From: Stentor roeselii
Taxonomy: Eukaryota; Ciliophora; Heterotrichea; Heterotrichida; Stentoridae
Direction of reading: 5' to 3'
Assembly (NCBI GenBank): GCA_006503475.1
Contig: RSEH01000121.1
Coordinates: 62,001 to 126,000, forward strand
Length of the DNA stretch: 64,000 bases
Below the pieces are notes generated by a model. The model did not search any database and was not told the DNA's origin. It was given only the letters and a program-made list of their open reading frames with translations. Of this stretch, positions 9,899-19,367 are shown piece by piece. How positions within the stretch are numbered: the stretch's first letter is position 1; each line of letters starts with the position of its first letter. The position numbers and the translations under genes are program-made.

Positions 9899-11779
9899 TC
9901 AAGGCAAATGTTTCACCGCTTCATTATTTTCATCAGTGAATCCTAAAATACTCAGCTGGTTTTTAAACTCTTGACTGTCAAGAAGCAGTTGTTGAGTCAT
10001 TTTTTCAGAGTCCTGGCTTTCCGGGTTGTATTTATTGATCAATTCTCCTACTTTCAAAATTTCTTTCTTTACTTCTGAATGCAAATCGATAAAAGAAAGA
10101 ACAACTTTTGTGACAATTTTTTCCTTTGGAATGACTTCGAGGTCTAAAGATTTAAGAGGTGTAAAAACTTCGAACATGAAAGAAGAAGCGTTTTTCGGCA
10201 TTGCTCTTCCAGTCATTCTATACAAAGAAGGAATGTTTTTCAGTCCTTCAAGAGTCGTAAGGCACTGTTTCGTGATGATCTCCGTCAAAGCTCGAGCGCA
10301 AGGGTCAATAATCTGCTGAAGGTTGGCTTGTATCTCCTCTTTAACCTCATTTTCCACAGGCGAGTTCAGAACTTCTTGTTTCACAAAAGAAATATCATTC
10401 AAAGCCACTAAAAAGTCCTCCTTGGTGCTGCCTCGAGTCTTTGACTGATGATTAAATCTTCGCGCGATAAAGTTGCAATAAGTACTTGAAATCTGAAAAT
10501 AGAGCCTCAAGAAGCGACTTTGCAGTTCTGGAACAATCATCGAAGCCAGACAGGCCTTTAAAGCTTCTGAATAAACTTTCCCTGCACCTTGACTACAGAA
10601 GCTGCTAAGGTCTTCTGATTTCAGTAAAGGTAGAAGAGGTTTTACGATTTCTGTCTTTTTTAACTCGAAGAAAGTTGGCAGGTTCCACTTTTCAATGAAT
10701 TCTGAGTAGTCCTCACCTGACATGAAGACTTTTCCGCTCAGGGCTGACTGGCTGAGTCGGTTCAGAGTTAAAAATGACTGCGAGAGACACTTGATGTAAT
10801 CATGTGAAAAAATAGGGGAAAAAAGCTTGGGCTTCGTCATGAGCACCTTAAACAAGCCTTTCCAGAAGCTTTTTAAAAGGATGTCGCAGGAGTCCTTGTG
10901 AAGTAAAAATAACTGCAACTGACCGTGAGTTAACTCTTTGTGACACTTCTGGTAAAAGTCCTCAATGCTGAAGGTGTCGTCAAGAAGAACGCTTTGGTCA
11001 GGCATAAATGACTTTAGCTTCGGAAAAATCACTGAATCTCTTAAAAATAACTGAACTTCACCTTCGAGGCCTAGGGTCGAGTAACAGTTTAAAAGAGATT
11101 CGAAGTTTTCGGAATGGTCGGGATTTGTACTTAGTTCAATTAGCTCTTTTTGAAGATTTGATAAAAATTCTGATTTTTTTTTTAAGAATTCTGATGATTT
11201 TAGGTGCTTGAAACTGGAAAGCTTTTTTAGAAGAGTTGATATACGCTCTCCTAATGGGCCGTAAGGGATTTTGGACTTTGAGTGAAGGGGAAGGGATAGG
11301 AATTTGTAAAAAAGTTTGGATTTTTCTTGGATTTCTTGGAATATCTTGGAAAATTGATTGGTTTCTTCGAGTTTTTCGGAATTTTCTTGGTTTTCTTTGA
11401 GTTTTATTAAACTTTTATCGATTTTTTCGAGAGTTTGTTGAGAGTCTTCAGATATTTTCTGCAGGTTGTTTTTTAGAATTAGGGAGTCTTTGAATAGTTT
11501 TTCTATTTCGCTATCGAGGCCGACCATCATGTTGGGAACACTTAGGAGTTTCTCGAAATCTTGAGAAATGCTTTGTGAAAGTGTTTTTTCAGTGGACTCC
11601 AAAAAGCTTTCCAAGTCCCTTTTCAGCGACTTGCTTAATTCAAGTACATCCCTGCTCTTATTCGAGTAGCACGAAGCCAGAAATCCATCAACATTAAACC
11701 CAGGGTCAGACAAGCTAGAAAGAGGAAAATCCGACCTGATTTTCCTCTGCAAAGACTGAGCCAGAGCCTGGATCGACAT
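9899..11779 (-). CDS. COG2: Conserved oligomeric Golgi complex subunit 2
   Basis: A 626-residue, mostly helical protein. The N-terminus matches COG2: a short F-x-V-D-x-F-L-x-x-C motif (FNVDGFLASC), then a coiled-coil containing the VGLDSEIEKL segment that corresponds to the conserved VGMD-x-x-I motif of COG2 proteins. The remainder (about residues 200-620) is alpha-helical, as expected for the C-terminal legs of CATCHR-family tethers. COG2 belongs to lobe A of the COG complex, which tethers vesicles in retrograde Golgi traffic. The start codon is only 2 nt from the stop of the upstream MPG gene, and its stop is 11 nt from the SNU23 start. The length is a little short compared with animal COG2 (about 740 residues). 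Confidence 0.83.
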   Translation of the reverse strand: MSIQALAQSLQRKIRSDFPLSSLSDPGFNVDGFLASCYSNKSRDVLELSKSLKRDLESFLESTEKTLSQSISQDFEKLLSVPNMMVGLDSEIEKLFKDSLILKNNLQKISEDSQQTLEKIDKSLIKLKENQENSEKLEETNQFSKIFQEIQEKSKLFYKFLSLPLHSKSKIPYGPLGERISTLLKKLSSFKHLKSSEFLKKKSEFLSNLQKELIELSTNPDHSENFESLLNCYSTLGLEGEVQLFLRDSVIFPKLKSFMPDQSVLLDDTFSIEDFYQKCHKELTHGQLQLFLLHKDSCDILLKSFWKGLFKVLMTKPKLFSPIFSHDYIKCLSQSFLTLNRLSQSALSGKVFMSGEDYSEFIEKWNLPTFFELKKTEIVKPLLPLLKSEDLSSFCSQGAGKVYSEALKACLASMIVPELQSRFLRLYFQISSTYCNFIARRFNHQSKTRGSTKEDFLVALNDISFVKQEVLNSPVENEVKEEIQANLQQIIDPCARALTEIITKQCLTTLEGLKNIPSLYRMTGRAMPKNASSFMFEVFTPLKSLDLEVIPKEKIVTKVVLSFIDLHSEVKKEILKVGELINKYNPESQDSEKMTQQLLLDSQEFKNQLSILGFTDENNEAVKHLP

Positions 11780-11781
11780 AT

Positions 11782-12378
11782 TTAGTTATCCTTACTAAAC
11801 TCTTTACAAAAAAACCTCCAAGGCAAGTCCTTAGCCTGAGAAATTCCAATTCTTTCAGTGACTTGCAAGTTAATAGGTGTATACCCTTCATCATAAATTT
11901 TAAGAGGACATTCTTCATCAAGTACATTTTTTCCGTAATACTCAAAAGGAACTTTAAGATTTTTTACCATTTTAGCCGGACCGTCCATGAGTTTTTTCTT
12001 GTTTTTCATGGGCGGGAGCAAGTCTTGGCCAAGCAGCGGATGAGCTGCTCTTATTAAAGTCGCACAGCCTTTTCCAGCGCGGTCTGTTGAGAAGTTAATG
12101 CAAATGTTCTTTCCGTAGATGTAATAAAGGTAAATCGTTCCTGGCTCTGCGAACATTGCCGCGTTTCTTTTAGTCTTTCCTTTGAAAGCGTGGCATGATG
12201 CTTCTTCTTCGGAATAAGCTTCGGCTTCACAGATTATTGCACTGATTACTCCTTCGGCTGTTGTATGTTCCATTACTTTACCAATTAGATCTTTTGAGAC
12301 TGTTACTGTGTCTCGAGCGTAGAAGTCTTTTGAAAGCTCTTGACGGCCTGAGTCACGACCTCGCTTTTTGGGTTCCAT
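11782..12378 (-). CDS. MPG: 3-methyladenine DNA glycosylase (AAG/MPG family)
   Basis: A 198-residue alkyladenine DNA glycosylase, which removes alkylated purines in base-excision repair. The family order is clear: DLIGK near the N-terminus, the catalytic glutamate in ICEAEAYSEEEASCHAFKG, the DNA-intercalating region NAAMFAEPGTIYLYYIYG, then LIRAAHPL, then DGPAKMVKNLKV, and a C-terminal RIGISQAKDLPWRFF. The length is that of the compact bacterial and plant enzymes, with no long N-terminal extension. The start is the ATG at 12376-12378. The stop is 2 nt upstream of the COG2 ATG, so the two messages must share sequence or be co-transcribed. Confidence 0.93.
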   Translation of the reverse strand: MEPKKRGRDSGRQELSKDFYARDTVTVSKDLIGKVMEHTTAEGVISAIICEAEAYSEEEASCHAFKGKTKRNAAMFAEPGTIYLYYIYGKNICINFSTDRAGKGCATLIRAAHPLLGQDLLPPMKNKKKLMDGPAKMVKNLKVPFEYYGKNVLDEECPLKIYDEGYTPINLQVTERIGISQAKDLPWRFFCKEFSKDN

Positions 12379-12409
12379 TTATTTATTGAATCTTGGTAAT
12401 CATCTTCAT

Positions 12410-12680
12410 ATAAAAGTATTAATAATTTATTCACCCAACAGTTCATAATACAAAAATCTTCATCTTTATTTAAAACTAATTAACCATTCTACTTTCAACC
12501 GCACATTCATAAACATTTATTACTAAACCACTCATAATAAGAAAAATCTTCATCTTTATTTAAAACTAATTTCTAGTTCTACCTTTAATTCGCATTCATA
12601 AACATTTATTGCCCAACTAATAATAATATAAAAATCTTCATCTTTATTTCAAACCAATTTTCCAATTCAATTCAAATCTT
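12410..12680. repeat. Three-copy 88-90 bp tandem repeat in a G-poor spacer
   Basis: A core of about 29 bp beginning AAAAATCTTCATCTTTATTT occurs at 12452, 12542 and 12630, so the period is 90 then 88 bp. The flanks of each core also match (an ATTCATAAACATTTATT block precedes copies 2 and 3, and a CATAATA-like stretch lies just upstream of each). The whole spacer 12379-12734 between the MPG start and the channel start is very poor in G on the plus strand: 12661-12720 has none. This divergent intergenic region would have to hold both promoters, so the repeats may be regulatory. That is inference only. Confidence 0.85.
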
Positions 12681-12734
12681 CTTCATACCCATTCCCTCAA
12701 CTCTTCAATAAAAAAACTCTTCAATAAAATAACA

Positions 12735-15700
12735 ATGAAAAAAGAAAAAGTCTCTAAATTCAACCCAAACATTTCCCTTCACGCGAAATTTATGCCAATC
12801 AATTCAAACCCTCGATCAGATCCTTCAATCCGTGAGATGATGCTTCAAAACATCCACACCATGGTAGAGATAAAAGAGAGGTCCGATTACGACTACCTTT
12901 CCCTTTACAAAGACAACTGGCCTCTGCTAAAGTTTCGAAAGTGTTTAAAGCGAATTTTAATATCAATATCAATCCTATCCTCTCTGATCACACGTTCGAA
13001 ATCCTTCGAGTTCTTCATCGCATTGACAATTCTTTTCAACACAGTTCTTCTATCTCTTGAAGACCCTTCTCTTTCCACCCAGCCCTCTCCCTACAAAGAG
13101 TTAGAACTATTCTGCCTGGTGATCTACACAATCGAAAGCCTATTAAAAATCCTTTCACAAGGACTCATCATTAAAAAGACCAGCTACTTCCGAGACCCTT
13201 TAAACATGATTGACTTCATCATCGTCTTAACTGCCTGGCTTGACCAGTTCTCATCCCAAGGCTTTAACTTAAATGCTTTGAGAGTCATGAGAATTTTAAA
13301 GCCTTTAAGAAGTCTCACCTCAATCAAAGGCCTGCGACTTTTGACTCTTTCACTTTTTGACTCGTTGGTGCCGCTTATAGCGGCACTGGTTATTTTACTC
13401 TTTTGTCTTCTTATCTTTGCTGTCGCTGGCTTGCAACTTTTTATGGGATTGTTTAGGTTTAAGTGCTTTGATGTTGACTCTGGAGTTTTTGATGACTCAG
13501 AAGTTTGCAGAGATGGAACTTGTGGGGAAAAGATTTGTGTTGAAGACTTAGACAACCCTTGGAATGGAGGACTTAACTTTGATAATATTTTTTTTGCGTT
13601 TGTAGCGGTTTTTCAGGTGATTACTTTAGAGGGTTGGTACACGATTATGAAAAAAACTCAGATTTCTTTTAATTTTTTCAGTTTTCTTTACTTTTTGCCT
13701 TTGGTTTACTTTGGAAGTTACTTGCTGGTTAATTTGGCTCAGGCGATTATTGCGATTTCTTTTACTAATGCAGTGGAAGAAAGTGAAAAAGTTAAAAATG
13801 ATGAAAATCTTAGTCTTCATTCTAGCATGTTAAGTGATAGTGAAGAGGATGGTCTTATTGATGAAACTTTGTTAATGAGTTTTGTTGAAAATCGAAAGGT
13901 CAGGAAAAGTTATGTCATGGTTTTCAATGAAAAAAATTTGAATGATAGTCAATTCAATGAAGAACAAATTGATGAAAGCAAAATTGCTGATGAAGACTCA
14001 AGATTTGTTCAAATAAGAGAAGAAAAGTCTTATCTTGCTGCTTCAATTTTAAATAGACAGTCGAAGTTACTAAGAAGTATTCGTCAAAATTCAGATAACG
14101 GCCCACGAAAATCACCACATTTAAGAAAAATCAAAAAAACACTAAAAGTCAGTTCAGTCCTGGGAAATCGACTTCGATCTCGAAATCTCAGAGAAAAAGA
14201 CTTGAAATATTGCATAAAAGATGTTTGGCGTGGCAGGTTGGAATCGTCTAGTTCTTTCGATGTTCTTCCTGAAGAGTCTAAAACGTTAACCCGAGGAATG
14301 AAATACATTTTTTCTTATAAAACCTCAAAAAAAGCAGCTCATCCTGACATAATTCAAATAAAAAAATGCAAAGCCCGGGCAAATAAAGAAAAATTCTCAG
14401 AATGTCTGACACAAATGGACCTTCACCGTTTTTTAAGCAAAAGGTTCACATTTTTTTACTCTTTTTACCTACACAACCTGTACGTTCGAGAAGTGATTCA
14501 AGAGTCTTTTGAAATAGACAGAATTTCCCGACAGGTTTTAGGAAATCACTCAATTTTTGACGTGATTAAAATAAAAAGACCTGAAGACTGCTCGATTCTC
14601 ATAAAAACAAATAATATGAAGTTTACAATTTGGGCTCTTGGGTGTTGGGGATTCATTCAAAGAGCAGTGCAGCCAATTTGCACTATGGCAGAAAGTATTT
14701 ATTTTAAGAATTTCATGACAGTCTGTGTGCTGATCAACGTAAGCTGCCTTTGCTACGATCACTACGGGATTTCTGAAACAGATCAAATGAACTTAAGACT
14801 GATAAACGACATGTTTACCTTTATTTTCCTTGTCGAGTTCGGAATTAAACTACTTGATTTTGGCCTTTTAAATATTTTCAGAGATAAAATGAATATTCTT
14901 GATTTCGCAGTCATTATTGGAGGCCTTGTCGAGTACTTCTTCAATTACGGGTCTTCAGCTTTAAACGCTTTTCGAGCTGTGAGGATCTTAAGAATCTTTC
15001 GTCTTACGAAATTGATGAGAATTTTAAAACCTTTGAGATCTTTGAAGAAGCTGCTGAAAGTGATTTCAAGAAGTATAACAAACTTGTCACTTCTCATCCT
15101 GTTACTTCTCATTTTTTGCATCATTTTCACCTTGCTTGGAATGCAGATCTTTGGAGGAGAGTTCGACTTTCCAGAAAAGCCAAGATGCAACTTTGATTCT
15201 TTTTTTTCATCATTTTTATGCATTTTTCAGGTACTTTCAACTGAAAACTGGAATGAAATCCTGATGAACTCGATTAGAAGCAAAGGACCTGCAGGGGCTT
15301 TGTTTTTTATTATTTGGATTATTATTGGAAATTTCGTGATTTTGAACTTGATTCTAGCGATTTTGATTCAGAAGTTCAAAAAAAGCCCAAGTGACTCTGA
15401 AATGTTGGAAGCGAGTCAAAAGAATAAAGAAAGGGCAAAGGCTAAGAGATACACAAGGATCTCTAAGAAAAAAATAGATAAAAAACAGAGAATTATTCAA
15501 AATATTAGGGAAATCAGTGATATTGATGATGAGGAAATTGTGAATATTGAGCAGCTTTATATTAAAAAGATCACTCATGTCAATACTGATATTAAAACAA
15601 CGATACTTTCGGATACTAGTTATGGGTATCTTCAACTTAACAGTCCTATTCGGGCATTTTTTATAAAAATTTCCAGTTCTATTTACTTTGAGTTTTTTAT

Positions 15701-17906
15701 TGTAGGGGTGATTTTGTCGAATACTGTTAAGTTGATTTGGGATACTTATAATAGCGATGCTAAAACTGGCTCAAGTGTTCAGAAGGTTTCTTTTGGACTG
15801 GATGTGATGTTCACCTGCATTTATACCTTGGAATTTTTGGTAAAAAGTATCAGTAATGGGCTGGTTTTAGGTCAAAACACTTACCTTCGCGATAACTGGA
15901 ATCGGGTTGACTTTGTTATTCTTGTTTTCTCTTTTTTTGATATAACTGACCAAGTGCATGTTCCAATAATCAGAGTTTTCAGGCTTATCAGAACTCTTAG
16001 GCCTTTGAAGTTTATTACTCATAATATCAGAATGAAGATTATTGTCACGGCTTTGCTTGAAAGTATCTTGGCTTTATCAAATGTGATGATAGTCATCATG
16101 ATGGCCTGGCTTGTGTTCGCTATATTAGGAGTCTCCTTATTTGCAGGAAAGCTATATTCATGTTCAAATTCCAAAATAAGCTCCAAAGAAATCTGCGAAT
16201 CCTCAGGTTTTTCCTGGAAAAATTCCAACTTTAACTTCGACAACGTATACGAAGCTCTAATCGTTTTATTCGTGATAAGTTCTCAAGAGTCATGGCCCGA
16301 CCGTATGTATGAAGGAATCGACACCCGTTCAACAAGCCTGAGTCCATCACGAGACGCATCCCCTTGGGCTTCATTTTACTTCATAGCGAGCGTACTAATC
16401 GGAAACATGTTCCTAACAAACCTATTCGCCGCAGTAGTTTTCAGCAAGTTCAGCGAGGCGAAGCAAAGTGAAGAAAGTTACATTTCTCTTCTTTTGAGCA
16501 AAGAACAGTTATTATGGATCCACATAATGAGCCTTATCACGAAAGAATCTCCGAAATCTGTAACTTTTTCACTTCCCAAGAATAAATACCGGAAATTACT
16601 TTACTCTTGCGTATCTCATACTTACTTCGAGATCTTCATGACCCTCATCATCCTCATCAATGGCTTTTCACTTGCAGCGGACTACTACGAAGCCCCAGGG
16701 GCTTATCATCGGTCAATTGAAGGAGTGAACCTTTTCTGCACTTATGTCTTTATCCTTGAAAGTTCAGTGAAAATTCTAGCTTTAGGCTTTCGAGAGTATT
16801 TTTATTCACATTGGAACAAATTTGACTTTTTAGTTGTTTTGACTAGTATTGCGAATTTAATTGTTGAAGGGAACTCGTCGAATAATCTTTACTTTTTAAG
16901 GTTCGCCCCGCAGTTGATTCGAGTTGTCAGGGTTCTGAGAGTTACAAAGGTTTTTAGAGTTTTTAACTTTTTGAGACCTTTGCAAAGACTGGTCGTTGTG
17001 GTTTCTTACGCCTTGCCTAATATTGTGAATGTTTTGCTACTGTTAAGTCTGATCTTCATGATTTTTGCTATTCTTGGATCGTTTTTATTTGGAGGGGTGA
17101 ATCAAGGGGTAATTGTTGATGATTATACGAATTTTCATAATTTTCATCAGAGCCTTTTCACACTTTGGAGGGTTTCGACTGGGGAAGACTACCCTTTGTT
17201 GATGTATGACTGCGCTGAACAGTCTGGACGGGCAAGTTTAGTGTTTTTTGTGGTTTTTATTGGACTTACTACTTTTCTGATACTTGATTTGTTTATCTCT
17301 ATTGTTATTGAAACTTATGAGGACTATGAAAAAAACCCTGATAATATTTTAATCAACTTTTCTGAAAAACTTGAATTGTTTAAAATTGCTTGGGGAAAAT
17401 TTACGCATGAAAGCAAAGGTGCTAGAATTCATTATAGTCTTTTAACGAAACTTATGGTTGAACTTGGCACTGAACTTGGTGTTTCTCAGGATTTGCCTTC
17501 GGAAAAAATTATTAAAACTCTTAATGTCATGGATATGAATATTGACCCTGATGGGTTTACTTATTTTCATGATATGCTATATGCGGTTATGAGACGGAAA
17601 TATGCTTTTAAATTACTTAACAGGCAGGGACAGATTAACCAAAATAGAATTTTGTTAAGGAATGAAGAGACTAAGACTAAAATCAAAATTGCTAGTCTTC
17701 GTATTCAGAATAGATTAAAACTTGAAAAAAAAGGAAGACTTTCCTTGCCAGTTCGCGAACTAACAGTAAAAAAAGGCAACACATTCATATCCTGGATGTA
17801 CCTCAGAATAGTATTCCAAGCACTCAAAAAATGGAAAGACCGTAAAAAGCTTTTTTTCGACTTGAGTCGCAGTTCAGAAGATCTTGAAACCTCAAGACTG
17901 GACTAG
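12735..17906 (+). CDS. Four-domain voltage-gated calcium channel alpha subunit
   Basis: A 1,723-residue protein with four homologous six-segment domains (about residues 88-345, 650-890, 985-1250 and 1298-1540). Each S4 has regularly spaced arginines/lysines: LNALRVMRILKPLRSL, FRAVRILRIFRLTKLMRILK, IIRVFRLIRTLRPLKF and LIRVVRVLRVTKVFRVFNFL. The pore loops are TLEGW (about 298), STENW (about 834), SQESW (about 1185) and STGEDY (about 1483). This gives an E-E-E-E selectivity ring, typical of calcium-selective channels and unlike animal sodium channels (DEKA) or NALCN (EEKE). The I-II linker is long and charged. The C-terminal tail carries helical, EF-like segments. In ciliates such channels carry the ciliary calcium action potential that triggers ciliary reversal or contraction; that role here is inference. 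The start at 12735 follows an A-rich leader. The downstream NDR kinase begins 23 nt after the stop. Confidence 0.95.
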   Translation: MKKEKVSKFNPNISLHAKFMPINSNPRSDPSIREMMLQNIHTMVEIKERSDYDYLSLYKDNWPLLKFRKCLKRILISISILSSLITRSKSFEFFIALTILFNTVLLSLEDPSLSTQPSPYKELELFCLVIYTIESLLKILSQGLIIKKTSYFRDPLNMIDFIIVLTAWLDQFSSQGFNLNALRVMRILKPLRSLTSIKGLRLLTLSLFDSLVPLIAALVILLFCLLIFAVAGLQLFMGLFRFKCFDVDSGVFDDSEVCRDGTCGEKICVEDLDNPWNGGLNFDNIFFAFVAVFQVITLEGWYTIMKKTQISFNFFSFLYFLPLVYFGSYLLVNLAQAIIAISFTNAVEESEKVKNDENLSLHSSMLSDSEEDGLIDETLLMSFVENRKVRKSYVMVFNEKNLNDSQFNEEQIDESKIADEDSRFVQIREEKSYLAASILNRQSKLLRSIRQNSDNGPRKSPHLRKIKKTLKVSSVLGNRLRSRNLREKDLKYCIKDVWRGRLESSSSFDVLPEESKTLTRGMKYIFSYKTSKKAAHPDIIQIKKCKARANKEKFSECLTQMDLHRFLSKRFTFFYSFYLHNLYVREVIQESFEIDRISRQVLGNHSIFDVIKIKRPEDCSILIKTNNMKFTIWALGCWGFIQRAVQPICTMAESIYFKNFMTVCVLINVSCLCYDHYGISETDQMNLRLINDMFTFIFLVEFGIKLLDFGLLNIFRDKMNILDFAVIIGGLVEYFFNYGSSALNAFRAVRILRIFRLTKLMRILKPLRSLKKLLKVISRSITNLSLLILLLLIFCIIFTLLGMQIFGGEFDFPEKPRCNFDSFFSSFLCIFQVLSTENWNEILMNSIRSKGPAGALFFIIWIIIGNFVILNLILAILIQKFKKSPSDSEMLEASQKNKERAKAKRYTRISKKKIDKKQRIIQNIREISDIDDEEIVNIEQLYIKKITHVNTDIKTTILSDTSYGYLQLNSPIRAFFIKISSSIYFEFFIVGVILSNTVKLIWDTYNSDAKTGSSVQKVSFGLDVMFTCIYTLEFLVKSISNGLVLGQNTYLRDNWNRVDFVILVFSFFDITDQVHVPIIRVFRLIRTLRPLKFITHNIRMKIIVTALLESILALSNVMIVIMMAWLVFAILGVSLFAGKLYSCSNSKISSKEICESSGFSWKNSNFNFDNVYEALIVLFVISSQESWPDRMYEGIDTRSTSLSPSRDASPWASFYFIASVLIGNMFLTNLFAAVVFSKFSEAKQSEESYISLLLSKEQLLWIHIMSLITKESPKSVTFSLPKNKYRKLLYSCVSHTYFEIFMTLIILINGFSLAADYYEAPGAYHRSIEGVNLFCTYVFILESSVKILALGFREYFYSHWNKFDFLVVLTSIANLIVEGNSSNNLYFLRFAPQLIRVVRVLRVTKVFRVFNFLRPLQRLVVVVSYALPNIVNVLLLLSLIFMIFAILGSFLFGGVNQGVIVDDYTNFHNFHQSLFTLWRVSTGEDYPLLMYDCAEQSGRASLVFFVVFIGLTTFLILDLFISIVIETYEDYEKNPDNILINFSEKLELFKIAWGKFTHESKGARIHYSLLTKLMVELGTELGVSQDLPSEKIIKTLNVMDMNIDPDGFTYFHDMLYAVMRRKYAFKLLNRQGQINQNRILLRNEETKTKIKIASLRIQNRLKLEKKGRLSLPVRELTVKKGNTFISWMYLRIVFQALKKWKDRKKLFFDLSRSSEDLETSRLD

Positions 17907-17929
17907 TCTTCCTTATTTAAATAAAAATC

Positions 17930-19336
17930 ATGGATTTTCAAATCTCAGACGCCTGTCGCGAAAAGGTCGAAACAGCAAAAGCCTACATCGAACACAAATA
18001 CGCAAGAATCAAAGAAGAAGAAGAGCGAAAAAAAACCGACTGGGACGATTTCAACAAGAAACTTTCCGAAATGAATTTATCAACAATCGAGCAAGACATA
18101 ATCAAACAAGAAGTCTTACATCAAGAAGCCACTCAACTTCGAAAAAGCCGTCAAAGAATTTCCGTAAAAGACTTCGAGCCAGTTTCCATCATCGGAAAAG
18201 GCGCCTACGGCGAAGTTCGGGTCTGTCGAGTTCGAGAGACAGGCGAAATCGTCGCAATGAAAAAAATGAAGAAAACTGAAATGAAAAGCAAGAACCAAGT
18301 GAAACACGTGAAAGCAGAACGTGATGTTCTTGCAAAGGCAAACAACCCTTGGATCGTTGAGTTGAAATACTCGTTTCAAGACCCTGACTACCTCTATCTC
18401 TGCATGGAATACCTTCCAGGTGGCGACTTGATGACTTTACTGATGAAAAAAGATATTTTTTCTGAATCCGAAGCAAGTTTCTACGCTGCTGAAATGGTTT
18501 TAGCCATTGACTCAGCACATAAGTTGAACTACATTCATAGAGACTTGAAACCTGACAACATCTTGCTGGACACCAACGGGCACATCAAGCTTTCCGACTT
18601 CGGTCTTTGCAAATTCGCTGAAATTGTACCGAACAGTGTAAAACTTCGAAGAAGTCAAGAAGACCCGAACCTTCCTCAGCCCTCGTTGGTGACGATTTCT
18701 TCTGAGTCGCTCATGAAACCGACTGAGAAGTCGGCTTATAAAAGGTCGAGAGAACTCGCTTATAGCACTGTTGGAACCCCGGACTACATCGCACCTGAAG
18801 TCTTCGGCCAACTGGGGTATGACGAGTTAGTTGATTGGTGGAGTCTTGGAGTTATTTTATTTGAAATGCTTGTTGGATATCCTCCGTTTTACTCAGAAGA
18901 CTCGTCTGTCACTTGTCAAAAAATCATGTCGTGGAAAAAAGTTCTGAGGATTCCACCTGAACCTGTTTTAAGCCCTGAAGCTGTTGATTTGATTCTGAAA
19001 CTATTAAGAGACCCTTCTGATCGACTTGGTTGTCGAGGTGTTGAAGAAATTAAAAGACACCCGTTTTTTAAGAATGTGGACTGGGAAAATTTAAGGAAAA
19101 CTCATGCGCCGTATATTCCTGATTTGATTGGAGATACTGATACCAGACATTTTGATAAATTTGAAGAGTCTGAGCCTTTTGTGCCGAAAAATACTGAAGT
19201 CACTACACCGAGGAAAGATATGGACTTTGTAGGGTATACTTATAAACGAGGCACACAGAGAAATAGCCTTGTTATGGCTTTACAGGAACTAGAAGCTCTT
19301 AAAGCCAGTGACCCCAACAGGAAGATTACGAATTAA
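17930..19336 (+). CDS. NDR/LATS-family AGC protein kinase
   Basis: A 468-residue serine/threonine kinase. The N-terminal helical region (about residues 5-80, ending QLRKSRQRISVKDFEPVSII) corresponds to the MOB-binding domain of NDR kinases. The catalytic domain has GKGAYGEVRV, the lysine in VAMKKMKK, YIHRDLKPDNILL, DFG, and the family insert before the activation segment. The activation loop ends RELAYSTVGTPDYIAPE, placing the activating serine in the NDR position. The C-terminal hydrophobic motif is FVGYTYKR, with the threonine that upstream Ste20 kinases phosphorylate in NDR relatives. NDR kinases with MOB proteins control cell polarity, morphogenesis and division. Work in Stentor has linked MOB1 to polarity and regeneration, so this kinase is a candidate partner. 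The start is the ATG at 17930, 23 nt after the channel stop. Confidence 0.94.
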   Translation: MDFQISDACREKVETAKAYIEHKYARIKEEEERKKTDWDDFNKKLSEMNLSTIEQDIIKQEVLHQEATQLRKSRQRISVKDFEPVSIIGKGAYGEVRVCRVRETGEIVAMKKMKKTEMKSKNQVKHVKAERDVLAKANNPWIVELKYSFQDPDYLYLCMEYLPGGDLMTLLMKKDIFSESEASFYAAEMVLAIDSAHKLNYIHRDLKPDNILLDTNGHIKLSDFGLCKFAEIVPNSVKLRRSQEDPNLPQPSLVTISSESLMKPTEKSAYKRSRELAYSTVGTPDYIAPEVFGQLGYDELVDWWSLGVILFEMLVGYPPFYSEDSSVTCQKIMSWKKVLRIPPEPVLSPEAVDLILKLLRDPSDRLGCRGVEEIKRHPFFKNVDWENLRKTHAPYIPDLIGDTDTRHFDKFEESEPFVPKNTEVTTPRKDMDFVGYTYKRGTQRNSLVMALQELEALKASDPNRKITN

Positions 19337-19367
19337 TTGCGAATGGTAGTTAATCTTGTGAATTAGG

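Noticed and set aside
13602-13616. Intron-like GTAGCGGTTTTTCAG, 15 nt, in frame in the calcium channel
   Set aside because: It encodes VAVFQ in the first pore helix just before ITLEGW, a position conserved in channels of this family, and it starts GTAG instead of GTAA.
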